Shown here piece after piece: positions 43,125 through 53,517 of a stretch of 64,000 bases of DNA. The DNA comes from Neisseria chenwenguii (GTDB taxonomy: Bacteria; Pseudomonadota; Gammaproteobacteria; Burkholderiales; Neisseriaceae), in NCBI RefSeq assembly GCF_002216145.1, contig NZ_CP022278.1:2432445-2496444 (forward strand), given 5' to 3'. Made by a program: the position numbers and the translations under genes. The notes beneath the pieces were generated by a model that saw only the letters and a list, made by a program, of their open reading frames with translations, did not search any database and was not told the origin of the DNA. Position 1 is the stretch's first letter, and every line of letters begins with the position of its first letter.

Positions 43125-44600
43125 TTAGCTGTCCAACCCTTCCTGCACCATCTGCGCCGCGCGCAAAACCGCGCGGGCTTTGTTTTGGGTTTCCTGCCAT
43201 TCGGCTTCCTCGTCGGAGTCGGCGACGATGCCGCCGCCGCTTTGCACGTAGAGCGTTTGGTCTTTGATGACGGCGGTGCGGATGGCGATGGCCAAGTCCA
43301 TGTCGTTGTTGAAGCCCCAGCAGCCGACGGCGCCGCCGTAGATGCAGCGTTTGGCGGGTTCGAGTTCTTCGATGATTTCGAGCGCGCGTACTTTGGGTGC
43401 GCCGGAGAGTGTGCCGGCGGGAAAGGTGGCGGCGAGGATTTCCATGTTGTTCACGCCGTTTTTCAGACGGCCTTCGACGTTGGAGACGATGTGCATCACG
43501 TGGGAATAGCGTTCGATGACCATTTTGTCGGTTACGTTTACCTGCCCGGTTTGGCTGATGCGGCCGACGTCGTTGCGGCCGAGGTCAATGAGCATGACGT
43601 GTTCGGCGATTTCTTTGGCGTCGCTGAGCAAGTCCTGTTCGTTGGCAAGATCTTCGGCGGGGGTTTTGCCGCGCAGGCGGGTGCCGGCGATGGGGCGGAC
43701 GATAACGGTGTCGCGTTCGCGGCGCACGAGGATTTCGGGCGAGGAGCCGACGATGTGGAAGTCGCCGAAATCGTAGTAGAACATATACGGCGAGGGATTG
43801 AGCGTGCGCAGGGCGCGGTAGAGCGAGAGCGGGTTGTCGGCAAACGGCAGTTTCATGCGCTGGCTGGGGACGACCTGCATGCAGTCGCCGTCGAGGATGT
43901 ATTCGCGGATGCGGCGCACGTATTCTTTGTAGCGCGCTTCGCCGGTTTCGTGCTGCGGTTCGGCTTTTGCGCTGCCGAGCGAAAGCGGGATAACCGCGCT
44001 TTGGCGCAGCTGTACGCGCAAATCTTCCAGCCGCGCGCGCGCCTGTTCGTAGCCGTCTGAAACGCTCGGGTCGGCATAGACGATCAGGTAGATTTTGCCG
44101 CTTAGATTATCGACTACGGCCAACTCCTGCGAGAGCATGAGCAGGATGTCGGGCGTGCCGACGGTATCGGGCTTGCCGCTGTTTTGGAAGCGGTGGGCGA
44201 AATGTTCGAAATGGTAGATGGTTTCGTAACCGAAATAGCCGACCAGTCCGCCGGTAAAGCGCGGCAGGCCGGGGATTTCGGGCGTTTTGAAACGTTGGTG
44301 GAACTGTTCGATAAAGTGAAGGGGATTGCCGTCGTATTGTTCGGTAATTTCGCCGTTTTGATGGAGATCGACGTGCCGTCCGCTCGATTTCAGATAGGTG
44401 GTGCAGGGCAGGCCGATAAAGGAATAGCGGCCGAAACGTTCGCCGCCCACCACGGACTCGAGCAGATAGGTAAACGGCTTGTTCGCCAGTTTGAGATAGA
44501 GCGACAGCGGCGTGTCGAGATCGGCCAGCAGCTCCTGCACGAGCGGAATGCGGTTGTAGCCTGCGGCGGCTTGGGCTTGGAATTCTTGTTTGGTAATCAT
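43125..44600 (-). CDS. trpE: Anthranilate synthase component I
   Basis: Converts chorismate to anthranilate in the tryptophan pathway, with TrpG as amidotransferase partner. 491 residues. [15 protein letters not shown] near the start belongs to the Trp-binding N-terminal domain; [48 protein letters not shown] and [24 protein letters not shown]-like [24 protein letters not shown] form the chorismate-binding domain. trpG is not adjacent. I see no leader peptide or attenuator in the sequence upstream. Confidence 0.97.
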   Translation of the reverse strand: MITKQEFQAQAAAGYNRIPLVQELLADLDTPLSLYLKLANKPFTYLLESVVGGERFGRYSFIGLPCTTYLKSSGRHVDLHQNGEITEQYDGNPLHFIEQFHQRFKTPEIPGLPRFTGGLVGYFGYETIYHFEHFAHRFQNSGKPDTVGTPDILLMLSQELAVVDNLSGKIYLIVYADPSVSDGYEQARARLEDLRVQLRQSAVIPLSLGSAKAEPQHETGEARYKEYVRRIREYILDGDCMQVVPSQRMKLPFADNPLSLYRALRTLNPSPYMFYYDFGDFHIVGSSPEILVRRERDTVIVRPIAGTRLRGKTPAEDLANEQDLLSDAKEIAEHVMLIDLGRNDVGRISQTGQVNVTDKMVIERYSHVMHIVSNVEGRLKNGVNNMEILAATFPAGTLSGAPKVRALEIIEELEPAKRCIYGGAVGCWGFNNDMDLAIAIRTAVIKDQTLYVQSGGGIVADSDEEAEWQETQNKARAVLRAAQMVQEGLDS

Positions 44601-44718
44601 GTTTCAGACGGCCTTCAGACGGATTTTTTCGGCGGTTTTGGCGGTTTTCCGACCGCCTGCTTCGAGCGGAAAAAGTATAGCAGTTTATCGGAATGGTTGA
44701 CAGTTTGAGACCGTCTGA

Positions 44719-44757
44719 AAAAAACACCGCCGGGTTAATTTCGGCGGTGTTTTTTTA
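44719..44757 (-). terminator. Terminator of the small membrane protein gene
   Basis: AAAACACCGCCG and CGGCGGTGTTTT pair around nine bases, with A/T runs on both sides; not DUS-based. Confidence 0.8.
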
Positions 44758-45180
44758 TTTGGCGGGAAAATTCGTGGCGGCCTGCCGCTTGGCGGCGCGG
44801 GCGCGTTTGAATTTGTAGAGATAGCCGGCAGCGGCGGGGATCAGGGCGAGGATGATTTTAAACGTCCACGTTACGTACCAGGGTTTGTCAATCGGAGCGG
44901 CCTGCGTGTCTATGCCGGCGGCGATCAAATCTTTGACGGCGTACCAGTCAAGCAGCGGCCACCAGCAAACCACCAAAAAGCCGAGAAACAGCGGCCAAAC
45001 GGTCAGGCTCAGACCGCGTTGCCACAGCACAAAACAGACCACCGCCCAAACCAGCGTCAAGCCGGTGATAAGGAACATGGTGTAGGCGTCGCCCGTCAGG
45101 TAGGCGGCGGTAAAATAGGTCAATACCGCCCACAATACTGCCAGCAGTAAAACGATGATTTCTTCGGGGCGTTTGAACAT
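44755..45180 (-). CDS. Small four-pass membrane protein of unknown function
   Basis: 141 residues with about four hydrophobic segments (IIVLLLAVLWAVLTYFTAAY, MFLITGLTLVWAVVCFVLW, LFLGFLVVCWWPLLDWY, WTFKIILALIPAAAGYLY) and a short basic tail KFKRARAAKRQ, likely cytoplasmic. I do not recognise the family. Its AGAAAAG upstream of ATG 45180 is a possible ribosome site. It lies between trpE and argB on the same strand; no functional link is visible. Confidence 0.75.
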   Translation of the reverse strand: MFKRPEEIIVLLLAVLWAVLTYFTAAYLTGDAYTMFLITGLTLVWAVVCFVLWQRGLSLTVWPLFLGFLVVCWWPLLDWYAVKDLIAAGIDTQAAPIDKPWYVTWTFKIILALIPAAAGYLYKFKRARAAKRQAATNFPAK

Positions 45181-45228
45181 TCTTTTCTCCGGATTTGTTT
45201 TTAAGAACTGCCGTTACTATACCCGAAA

Positions 45229-45266
45229 AGGCCGTCTGAAAACAGGTTAACGGTTTCAGACGGCCT
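45229..45266 (-). terminator. Inverted DUS hairpin after argB
   Basis: AAGGCCGTCTGAAAAC and GTTTCAGACGGCCT around about nine bases, just past the argB stop. Confidence 0.75.
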
Positions 45267-45276
45267 GATTCCCGCG

Positions 45277-46269
<993 letters not shown>

Positions 46270-46274
46270 TTAAA

Positions 46275-46315
46275 AAGGCCGTCTGAAAACGGAAACGGCG
46301 TTTTCAGACGGCCTT
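46275..46315. repeat. Inverted DUS pair in a divergent gap
   Basis: AAAGGCCGTCTGAAAACG and CGTTTTCAGACGGCCTTT in the 251-bp region between divergent argB and the carboxypeptidase gene. Here the pair cannot be a terminator of a convergent gene end. Confidence 0.75.
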
Positions 46316-46418
46316 TGCCGGTTTTTGCAAAGCCGCCGGCGGGCGCGCCTTTCATCATGCGCAGGAAATGCTTTAAAATACGTCCTTTCATTACGCCTGT
46401 TTTTTGTTAGGAACGTCC

Positions 46419-47549
46419 ATGTTGAAAATCAGCAGCCAATTCGATGGCGGCGCCGTTACGGTAAAAGATTTGAGTAATCCCGCTGACATCCGCCTCGCCA
46501 TCCGCGGCGACAACGCTTCGGATTTCGCCCAATGGTTTTACTTCCGCCTGCAGGGCGCGGCCTATCAAAACTGCGTGATGCACTTTGAAAACGCAGCCGA
46601 CGCCGCCTATCCCTCCGGTTGGGAAGACTATCAGGCCGTCGCCTCTTACGACCGCCAAAACTGGTTCCGCGTGCCGACCCGCTACGAAAACGGCGTTCTG
46701 ACCATAGACCACACCCCGCTTTCCAACAGTGTTTACTACGCCTATTTCGAACCCTATTCCCACGAGCAACACCTTAATTTACTCGGCGACGCGCAAGGCA
46801 GCGGCCTTTGCCAGATCGAGGATTTGGGCAGCACCGTGCAAGGCCGCGACATCAATCTTCTGACCATCGGCAACCAAGTCGAAAGTGACCTGAAAATTTG
46901 GATCATCGCCCGCCAGCACCCCGGCGAAACTATGGCCGAATGGTTTGTCGAAGGCTTCCTCGCCCGCCTGCTCGACCCACAAGACCCCACCGCCCGCGCC
47001 CTGCTCGACCGCGCCACATTTTACGTCGTTCCCAATATGAACCCCGACGGCTCCGTACTCGGCAATCTGCGCACCAACGCCGCCGGCGCCAACCTCAACC
47101 GCGAATGGCTGGAACCGAGCATTGAAAAAAGTCCCGAAGTGTATTTCGTGCGCGAAAAAATGGAAGCCGTCGGCGTAGATTTGTTTTTGGACATCCACGG
47201 CGACGAAGGTTTGCCGTTTGTATTCGTCGCCGGCACCGAAGGCGTGCCCAATTACAATGAGCGCACCGCCGCGCTGGAAGCGCAGTTCAAAACCGCCCTG
47301 CTCGCCGCCAGCCCCGATTTCCAAGACGAACACGGTTACCCGAAAGACGCGCCGGGCGAAGCCAATCTGAACATGGCAACGGCTTGGGTCGGCAACCGCT
47401 TCAACTGCCTCGCGTTCACGCTGGAAATGCCGTTCAAAGACAACCTCAACCTGCCCGACGACGACTTCGGCTGGAACGGCCAACGCTCGCTGCGCTTGGG
47501 CGAAGCGATGGTTTCGGCAGTTTGGAATGTTTCGGATATGTTGCGTTGA
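46419..47549 (+). CDS. M14-type zinc carboxypeptidase (cytosolic/Nna1-like)
   Basis: 376-residue protein with an N-terminal beta-sandwich domain (about 1-115), then a metallocarboxypeptidase. Zinc ligands His167 and Glu170 (RQHPGETMAEW) and His260 (LDIHGDEG), with catalytic Glu336 (TLEMPFKDN). The two-domain plan fits the cytosolic carboxypeptidase group, whose eukaryotic members trim tubulin. No signal peptide, so cytoplasmic. The bacterial substrate is unknown. ATG 46419 is preferred to an in-frame start five codons upstream because GGAACGTCC lies before it. Confidence 0.88.
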   Translation: MLKISSQFDGGAVTVKDLSNPADIRLAIRGDNASDFAQWFYFRLQGAAYQNCVMHFENAADAAYPSGWEDYQAVASYDRQNWFRVPTRYENGVLTIDHTPLSNSVYYAYFEPYSHEQHLNLLGDAQGSGLCQIEDLGSTVQGRDINLLTIGNQVESDLKIWIIARQHPGETMAEWFVEGFLARLLDPQDPTARALLDRATFYVVPNMNPDGSVLGNLRTNAAGANLNREWLEPSIEKSPEVYFVREKMEAVGVDLFLDIHGDEGLPFVFVAGTEGVPNYNERTAALEAQFKTALLAASPDFQDEHGYPKDAPGEANLNMATAWVGNRFNCLAFTLEMPFKDNLNLPDDDFGWNGQRSLRLGEAMVSAVWNVSDMLR

Positions 47550-47573
47550 TGTTTTGATGCAGGACGCAAACGG

Positions 47574-47775
47574 CGCAGGCTGGGCTTCAGCCCGGCAATG
47601 CCTCTAAAAATATCGGTTGAAACTGCTGGGCTAAAGCCCAGCCTACACAGCTTCCCAGTCATTCCGCCAGATAAAAAGGCCGTCTGAAAAATCAGGCTAC
47701 GCCCGCAGGCTGGGCTCGGTTGGTAAGCCTGCAGAACCATCAGCCCAGCTTTTGTAATAGTCGAACCATCAGGCC
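47574..47775. repeat. Dispersed repeat, GGCTGGGCTCGGTTGGTAAGC family, copies 2-4
   Basis: Three related modules follow one another: GCAGGCTGGGCTTCAGCCCGGC (palindromic), GCTGGGCTAAAGCCCAGCCTAC (palindromic) and GCAGGCTGGGCTCGGTTGGTAAGC followed by GAACCATCAGCCCAGC. They share words with 12279-12360. They lie in the 342-bp gap between the carboxypeptidase and lgt together with DUS copies. Confidence 0.7.
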
Positions 47776-47891
47776 GACAAAGACAAAATTATTATTCCCC
47801 AAACAAAAAGGCCCCGTCTGAACCCCCGCCCCCACAACTTTTCAGACGGCCTTAAACAAACACCATAAAAACCCCAAAGGACACCCCCATC

Positions 47892-48746
47892 ATGATGATA
47901 CACCCGCAGTTTGACCCTATCGTTTTCAGTGCAGGCCCGCTGGCCGTGCGTTGGTATGCCTTGAGCTACATCGTCGGCTTCATCCTCTTCATCTGGCTCG
48001 GCCGCCGCCGCATCGCGCAGGGCAATACCTTGTTTACCAAAGAAATGTTGGACGACTTCCTCACATGGGGCATCCTCGGCGTCATCCTTGGCGGGCGCAT
48101 CGGCTATGTTTTGTTTTACAAATTTTCCGACTACCTCGCCGATCCCGTGGCCATTTTCAAAGTCTGGGAAGGCGGAATGTCGTTTCACGGCGGCTTTCTC
48201 GGCGTCGTCGCCGCCATGATTCTGTTTGCCCGCAAACACCACATGAGCACCTTGAAAGTCATGGACTTCGTCGCCCCGCTCGTGCCGTTGGGCTTAGCTT
48301 CCGGCCGCATCGGCAACTTCATCAACGGCGAACTCTGGGGGCGCGTGACCGACATCAACGCCTTCTGGGCGATGGGCTTCCCGCAGGCGCGTTACGAAGA
48401 CATGACCGCTGCCGCGCACAACCCGCAATGGACGCTGTGGTTGGAGCAATACGGCATGCTGCCGCGCCACCCCTCTCAGCTCTACCAGTTTGCCCTTGAA
48501 GGTGTCTGCCTCTTTATTTTGGTGTGGGTATTCTCCAAAAAAACGCGCCCCGACGGCCAAGTCGCCTCGCTGTTTTTGGGCGGTTACGGCTTTTTCCGCT
48601 TCATCGCCGAATTCGCCCGCCAGCCCGACGACTACCTCGGCCTGCTCACGCTGGAATTATCGATGGGCCAATGGCTGAGCGTGCCGATGATTGTTTTGGG
48701 TGCGATTGGTTTTGTCTATTTCGGCAAACGCAAACAAACCGTATAA
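47892..48746 (+). CDS. lgt: Prolipoprotein diacylglyceryl transferase
   Basis: Inner-membrane enzyme that adds diacylglycerol to the lipobox cysteine of prolipoproteins; the window's lipoproteins (PilW, PqiC, the 19794 protein) are its substrates. 284 residues and about seven membrane segments. SFHGGFLG with His99 and [17 protein letters not shown] (about 135-151, Arg139) are the Lgt signature. Two adjacent ATG codons (47892, 47895). AAAGGACACCCCC is a ribosome site. Confidence 0.97.
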   Translation: MMIHPQFDPIVFSAGPLAVRWYALSYIVGFILFIWLGRRRIAQGNTLFTKEMLDDFLTWGILGVILGGRIGYVLFYKFSDYLADPVAIFKVWEGGMSFHGGFLGVVAAMILFARKHHMSTLKVMDFVAPLVPLGLASGRIGNFINGELWGRVTDINAFWAMGFPQARYEDMTAAAHNPQWTLWLEQYGMLPRHPSQLYQFALEGVCLFILVWVFSKKTRPDGQVASLFLGGYGFFRFIAEFARQPDDYLGLLTLELSMGQWLSVPMIVLGAIGFVYFGKRKQTV

Positions 48747-48748
48747 AA

Positions 48749-48794
48749 CAGGCCGTCTGAAAACTTCTATCCCTATGTTTTCAGACGGCCTTTT
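48749..48794 (+). terminator. Inverted DUS hairpin after lgt
   Basis: AACAGGCCGTCTGAAAAC and GTTTTCAGACGGCCTTTT, with T run. Confidence 0.8.
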
Positions 48795-48814
48795 TACAAA
48801 AAACCGCTTACCTC

Positions 48815-49480
48815 ATGAACAAACAAACCTTTGAATCCGACGGTAAAACCCTTGCCCTCTACCCGCCGCAATCGCCCGAACTGCCGCTGTTCCTCACCTT
48901 CCTCACCCCGCAGGAAGCCGACGCACTTGCCGCGTTGATTGACGGCAAAGCCGCGCTATTGGCGGTGGACGAACCCTTGTGGGAACACGCTTTCACGCCG
49001 TGGCCTGCGCCGGCCGCGTTTAAAAAAGCACCCGATTTTAGCGGCGGCGCAGACGCTTATCTGCAATGGCTGACTGAAACCGCCTTATCGCAGGCGCTGG
49101 AAACAGGCCGTCTGAAACCGCAATGGAACGCTCTTCTCGGCTATTCGCTGGCCGGTCTCTTTGCTGCCTACGCCGCCTACCGCAGCCATGTTTTTACCCG
49201 CACCGCCTCCGTTTCCGGCTCACTGTGGTTTGACGGCTGGACGGATTTTATACAGACAAATCCGCTCTCCCCCCTGCCGCAGAAAGCCTGTTTTTCCGTC
49301 GGCGACAAAGAAAAAAACAGCAAAAATCCGCGCATGGCGGTTGTCGAAACCGCCACCCTCGCCACGCAGCAAAACTGGCAGCAGCAAGGCGTTGAATGTG
49401 TGTTTGAATTAAACGCCGGCGGGCATTTTGAAAACGTGCCGCTGCGGCTTTATCGGGCGGCAGAATATCTGCTTGGGTGA
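48815..49480 (+). CDS. Alpha/beta-hydrolase, esterase-like
   Basis: 221 residues. The nucleophile elbow is GYSLAGLFAAYA with Ser111, the catalytic His is His203 (GGHFENVP), and Asp163 after SVGD is a candidate acid. The arrangement resembles the siderophore-esterase (IroE/Fes-like) esterase family. It is a little short, and there is no signal peptide, so cytoplasmic. No siderophore genes are adjacent, so the substrate is uncertain. Confidence 0.75.
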   Translation: MNKQTFESDGKTLALYPPQSPELPLFLTFLTPQEADALAALIDGKAALLAVDEPLWEHAFTPWPAPAAFKKAPDFSGGADAYLQWLTETALSQALETGRLKPQWNALLGYSLAGLFAAYAAYRSHVFTRTASVSGSLWFDGWTDFIQTNPLSPLPQKACFSVGDKEKNSKNPRMAVVETATLATQQNWQQQGVECVFELNAGGHFENVPLRLYRAAEYLLG

Positions 49481-49538
49481 AAAACCTTTTAAAACCGGTT
49501 TTGTCCGCGTTTACGCCTTGATTTTTCAACAAAGATTT

Positions 49539-49586
49539 CAGGCCGTCTGAAACTTCCGATAATCATCGATCTATTCAGACGGCCTG
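49539..49586 (+). terminator. Inverted DUS hairpin after the hydrolase gene
   Basis: CAGGCCGTCTGAA and TTCAGACGGCCTG around about 22 bases containing a CGAT/ATCG inner stem. Confidence 0.65.
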
Positions 49587-49660
49587 CAACTTTCCCCGAG
49601 CCCCACCCTGTTTTACGCTAAAATAACGCCTTTCCAAACGACCTATTATCCCTACCCGCC

Positions 49661-50614
49661 ATGTCCAAAAAAACCAAACAGGAATTAGAAAACAACAAAC
49701 TCAGCAAACGCCTGCGCCACGCCGTTGGCGATGCGATCAACGATTTCAACATGATCGAGCCGGGCGACAAAATCATGGTCTGCCTCTCCGGCGGCAAAGA
49801 CAGCTACGCGCTTTTGGACATCCTGCGCCAGCTCCAAGCCAGCGCCCCGATTGAATTTTCGCTGGTTGCCGTCAACCTCGACCAAAAACAGCCCGGCTTC
49901 CCCGAACACGTTTTGCCCGAATACCTCGAAAGCATCGGCGTCGATTACAAAATCGTCGAAGAAGACACTTACTCCACCGTCAAGCGCGTGCTCGACGAAG
50001 GAAAAACCACCTGTTCGCTGTGCAGCCGCCTGCGCCGCGGCATCCTCTACCGCACCGCCAAAGAGCTGGGCGCCACCAAAATCGCGCTCGGCCACCACCG
50101 TGACGACATCCTTGCCACCTTATTTTTAAACATGTTTTACGGCGGCAAACTCAAAGCCATGCCGCCCAAACTCATTTCCGACAACGGCGAACACATCGTC
50201 ATCCGACCGCTTGCTTATGTGAAAGAAAAAGACCTCATCCGCTACGCCGAAATGAAAGAATTTCCTATCATCCCCTGCAACCTCTGCGGCTCGCAGCCCA
50301 ACCTCCAGCGCCAAGTCATCGGCGACATGCTGCGCGACTGGGACAGATGCTACCCCGGCCGCATCGAATCCATGTTTTCCGCCCTGCGCAACGTCGTTCC
50401 CTCGCATCTGGCCGACACCGAACTCTTCGATTTCGTCGGTCTCGAGCGCGGGCAAAACTTGAAACACGGCGGCGATTTGGCGTTTGACAGCGAAAGCGTC
50501 CCCAAGCGTTTTTCAGACGGCACGGACGACAGCGAAGTGCACATCGAAACCAAGCCCGAACGCAAAGTCATCAACATCCTCGCCAGCAAACCGAAAAACG
50601 GTTGCTCAATGTAA
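49661..50614 (+). CDS. ttcA: tRNA 2-thiocytidine(32) synthetase TtcA
   Basis: Iron-sulfur enzyme that thiolates C32 of some tRNAs. 317 residues. PP-loop SGGKDS (43-48); Cys118 and Cys121 ([12 protein letters not shown]) are the family cluster cysteines, with a further Cys in [14 protein letters not shown]. The C-terminal tail carries a DUS in frame (FSDGT) and a basic segment, an extension found in neisserial TtcA (family knowledge, not measured here). Confidence 0.96.
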   Translation: MSKKTKQELENNKLSKRLRHAVGDAINDFNMIEPGDKIMVCLSGGKDSYALLDILRQLQASAPIEFSLVAVNLDQKQPGFPEHVLPEYLESIGVDYKIVEEDTYSTVKRVLDEGKTTCSLCSRLRRGILYRTAKELGATKIALGHHRDDILATLFLNMFYGGKLKAMPPKLISDNGEHIVIRPLAYVKEKDLIRYAEMKEFPIIPCNLCGSQPNLQRQVIGDMLRDWDRCYPGRIESMFSALRNVVPSHLADTELFDFVGLERGQNLKHGGDLAFDSESVPKRFSDGTDDSEVHIETKPERKVINILASKPKNGCSM

Positions 50615-50743
50615 TCCGCCAAGCAAGAAAATGTAAAATCCAGGCGCAAAGGCTCGGATTTTTATCGGGCGAACCCAAATAGAGTAAAGTTTCCAACCGC
50701 CGACAAAGGCCGTCTGAAAAACCCACCGCACAAAGGAAAACCC

Positions 50744-51226
50744 ATGACCGCCATCCTCATCACCCTCGGCCTGATTGCCATCCTCGTCGGCCTGCTCGGC
50801 ATCATCTACCCCGCCATTCCCGGCTTGAGCCTGATGTTCGGCGGCACATGGCTGATTGCCTACGTCGGTGATTACCAAATCTTCGGACAAACCACGCTGA
50901 TTTTCCTCGCCGTCGTTGCCGCCGTCGGCACCGCGATGGATTACGTTTCCGGCATGCTGGGCGCGAAATATACAGGCGCGAGCAAACTGGCAGTGCGCGG
51001 CGCATTCGCCGGCGGCATCGTCGGCGCATTCTTCTCCCTCCCCGGCCTACTGCTCGGCCCGCTTACCGGCGCAGCCGTCGGTGAATTTCTCACACGGCGC
51101 GATATGCTCAAAGCCGGCAAAGTCGGGCTGGGCACGTTTATCGGCTTCATCATCGGCACCATCGCCAAAATCGGCTGTGCGATTACAATTGTGCTGACGC
51201 TGCTGACCGTTTGGATCGTGAGCTAG
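50744..51226 (+). CDS. DUF456 family membrane protein
   Basis: 160 residues, at least four membrane segments separated by Gly-rich turns (VGLLGIIYPAIPGLSLMFGGTWLIAY near the start is the DUF456 signature; LGTFIGFIIGTIAKIGCAITIVLTLLTVWIV at the end). Function unknown. AAAGGAAAACCC precedes ATG 50744. It has an AT-DUS hairpin after it. Confidence 0.88.
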   Translation: MTAILITLGLIAILVGLLGIIYPAIPGLSLMFGGTWLIAYVGDYQIFGQTTLIFLAVVAAVGTAMDYVSGMLGAKYTGASKLAVRGAFAGGIVGAFFSLPGLLLGPLTGAAVGEFLTRRDMLKAGKVGLGTFIGFIIGTIAKIGCAITIVLTLLTVWIVS

Positions 51227-51251
51227 TTTTAAGGTTTGCGGAACAAAAACA

Positions 51252-51281
51252 GATGCCGTCTGAAAACTTCAGACGGCATTT
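51252..51281 (+). terminator. Inverted AT-DUS hairpin
   Basis: ATGCCGTCTGAAAA and TTCAGACGGCAT. Both halves are the ATGCCGTCTGAA form, unlike most copies in the window. Confidence 0.7.
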
Positions 51282-51449
51282 CAATTATTTCAAAAACCGT
51301 AGGCTGCGGTGTATCGGTAACACAAAATCAGCCGAAAAAAGCAGAAATAGAAATCTCAGATCTTTTCAAAAATTACGACCCGTCTTGTTTCCCTCTAACT
51401 GATTAATTTCTTTATCTTTTCTATTATTAAGACTAAAAAACTATATTTT

Positions 51450-51481
51450 TACTCTAATTTTTGTCATTTTTAGAGTATAAT
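51450..51481 (+). promoter_or_regulatory. Inverted repeat overlapping a -10 box, upstream of 51551
   Basis: TACTCTAA-N12-TTAGAGTA (51450-51477) overlaps TATAAT (51476-51481) about 70 bp before the gene. No good -35 is present at 17 bp (TCTAAT). This suggests a regulated promoter. The 324-bp gap from 51227 holds the DUS pair and AT-rich DNA and no other gene. Confidence 0.5.
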
Positions 51482-51550
51482 TCCTAAAAGTTCAAAACAC
51501 ACTTCCTGCATACACTTCAAACCTGCTTTACCCGACAAAGGAAACTCCCA

Positions 51551-52714
51551 ATGCAACACGATTTCGCCCCCTTGAATATCCGCGGAAAATCCCTGATTCC
51601 CATCGTTCAGGGCGGTATGGGTGTCGGCGTTTCCGCCTCACGCCTCTCGGGCGCAGTAGCGCGTGAAAACGGCATTGGCACAATCGCCAGCGTGGATTTG
51701 CGCCATCTTCACGACGACTTGCTGGCCGAGTCCAAAATCAATCCGAACGAAGAAAAATACACAAAACTCAACCGTATCGCGCTCGACCGCGAAATCCAAA
51801 AAGCGCGCGAAAATTCGGCGGGCAACGGCCTGATTGCGGTGAACGTGATGAAGGCGCTGAAAGACCATGCTGCGTATGTCCGCCAAGCCTGCGAATCGGG
51901 CGCAGATGCGATTGTGATGGGTGCAGGGCTACCACTGGATCTGCCTGAGATGACCGAAGGTTTCCACAAAGATGTGGCGCTGCTGCCGATTTTGTCGGAA
52001 TCACGCGGCATCAATATCGTGCTGAAACGCTGGATGAAAAAAGGCATTCTGCCCGACGCGATTGTGATCGAACACCCCGCCCACGCCGCCGGCCATTTGG
52101 GTGCGGCGACGGTGGACGGCGTGAACGACGCCAAATTCGACTTCAAGCGCGTGATTGAAGAGACGATGGAAGTGTTTAAAAACCTCGGTTTGGAAAGCGA
52201 AAAAATCCCGCTGATTCTCGCCGGCGGCATGGCGAATTTTGAAAAAGTCAAAACCGCGCTGAAAACTTGGGGCGCAAACGCCGTGCAGATCGGCACCGCT
52301 TTTGCCGTGACCGAAGAAGGCGATGCGCACTTAAATTTCAAAAAAACGTTGGCCGGCGCGGAAACGGAAAAAGTGGTCGAATTCATGTCGGTGGCCGGCC
52401 TACCCGCTCGCGGCGTGCGCACCAAATTCCTCGACAGCTACATCAAACGCGAAACCAAACTGCAATCTGCCGCCAAAGCCGACCCGCGCCGCTGCACGCA
52501 GGGGCTGAACTGCCTCACCAGTTGCGGCCTACGCGACGGCCTGCCGAAAGCAGGGCAATTCTGTATCGATATCCAGCTCTCCGCCGCCTTCCGCGGTGAA
52601 GTGGATAAAGGATTGTTTTTCCGTGGAAAAGACCCGCTGCCGTTCGGCCAGGCCATCCGCACCGTTCAGGAAACCATCCAGTATTTGCTCAACGGCAGAA
52701 TGCCTGCGTTGTAA
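51551..52714 (+). CDS. Nitronate monooxygenase-like flavoprotein (NPD family)
   Basis: 387-residue FMN-binding TIM-barrel protein of the 2-nitropropane-dioxygenase/enoyl-ACP-reductase-II superfamily. IVQGGMGVGVSASRLSGAVARENGIGTI at the N-terminus and IVIEHPAHAAGHLGA, ILAGGMANFEKVKTALKTWGANAVQIGTAF (FMN phosphate loop) are diagnostic. The C-terminus has CTQGLNCLTSCG, a Cys cluster seen in one subgroup. The substrate is not established; nitroalkane detoxification is one possibility. It has its own palindrome-bearing promoter. Confidence 0.85.
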   Translation: MQHDFAPLNIRGKSLIPIVQGGMGVGVSASRLSGAVARENGIGTIASVDLRHLHDDLLAESKINPNEEKYTKLNRIALDREIQKARENSAGNGLIAVNVMKALKDHAAYVRQACESGADAIVMGAGLPLDLPEMTEGFHKDVALLPILSESRGINIVLKRWMKKGILPDAIVIEHPAHAAGHLGAATVDGVNDAKFDFKRVIEETMEVFKNLGLESEKIPLILAGGMANFEKVKTALKTWGANAVQIGTAFAVTEEGDAHLNFKKTLAGAETEKVVEFMSVAGLPARGVRTKFLDSYIKRETKLQSAAKADPRRCTQGLNCLTSCGLRDGLPKAGQFCIDIQLSAAFRGEVDKGLFFRGKDPLPFGQAIRTVQETIQYLLNGRMPAL

Positions 52715-52776
52715 GTATAAAAAAATTAAGCATAGCATATTTAAATATAGACGTAAGCCGTAGAAATTACCGGTCT

Positions 52777-52796
52777 AAAACGGGGGTACCCGTTTT
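52777..52796. terminator. Bidirectional terminator between the flavoprotein and comP
   Basis: AAAACGGG-GGTA-CCCGTTTT, a perfect 8-bp stem between convergent genes. Confidence 0.7.
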
Positions 52797-52836
52797 GGGC
52801 TGTTTTTTACAAAGCCCCCCACCTTCATCCAAGGCT

Positions 52837-53307
52837 TTACCCGAAAGGCCGGCACTCCTTATCCCCGCCCCCGCCGAAATACGCCTTCCCGTCCGTACAC
52901 CGGCTGTCCGAACGCCCGCACAACACCGCCGACAAACCCCCGTCCAGCTTCAGCACCCGCGGTTCGCCCTCATGATCCTTCGCCACCGCCTTCAGCATAA
53001 ACTTATCCGCCCGCGCCCCACGCGGATTTCCGTTTAAACGGATACAGAATCCGCCCGCCTCCTTAACCGGCAACTCCGGCCAGGTCGTCGAATTCGCCTT
53101 AAAACTCCCCCGCTGCGCATAAAACCGCTCCATAAACTGCGCATTCTCCAACAGCGCCGCATGGGCAGCCCGCAGATTCGCAGCACGGACATGATCCCGA
53201 TAGAGCGGATAGGCAACCGTCGCCAAAATGCCGGTAATGGCCAGCGTGACCAACAGTTCCGTCAAGGTAAAGCCGGAAAGCCGTGTTTGCGGATGAATCT
53301 GTTTCAT
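52837..53307 (-). CDS. comP: ComP, DNA-uptake-sequence receptor minor pilin
   Basis: Minor type IV pilin that binds the DUS during natural transformation. 156 residues. A type III prepilin leader (MKQIHPQTRLSG cut before FTLTELLVTLAITGILATVAYPLY, with Glu5 of the mature chain) is followed by a C-terminal globular domain whose blocks ENAQFMERFY, FCIRLNGNPRGA, DKFMLKAVAKD and the four Cys (in GFCIR, VLCGR, SRCTD, KECRP) match meningococcal ComP as I recall it. ATG 53307 follows AAAGGGAAACA. comE is 210 bp upstream on the same strand. Confidence 0.86.
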   Translation of the reverse strand: MKQIHPQTRLSGFTLTELLVTLAITGILATVAYPLYRDHVRAANLRAAHAALLENAQFMERFYAQRGSFKANSTTWPELPVKEAGGFCIRLNGNPRGARADKFMLKAVAKDHEGEPRVLKLDGGLSAVLCGRSDSRCTDGKAYFGGGGDKECRPFG

Positions 53308-53372
53308 TGTTTCCCTTTTGTCTACTTTGCCGTGTGCCGTTTTACTATAACAGACATGGAAATAACTTCGGT

Positions 53373-53400
53373 TGCCGTCTGAACCGTTTCAGACGGCATC
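53373..53400. repeat. Inverted DUS pair upstream of comP
   Basis: TTGCCGTCTGAACC and TTTCAGACGGCA; an AT-type DUS on one side. It sits between comE and comP. Confidence 0.65.
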
Positions 53401-53517
53401 AGGTATTCCGTATTTCTAACCGACTACCGGAACTTTGACCTTTTTTCCGTCCCGCAGATGCAGCAAAGGCCGCCCGACCCCGTTTCCGGTTTCAGACGGC
53501 CTCCGGCAGGATCTGCC

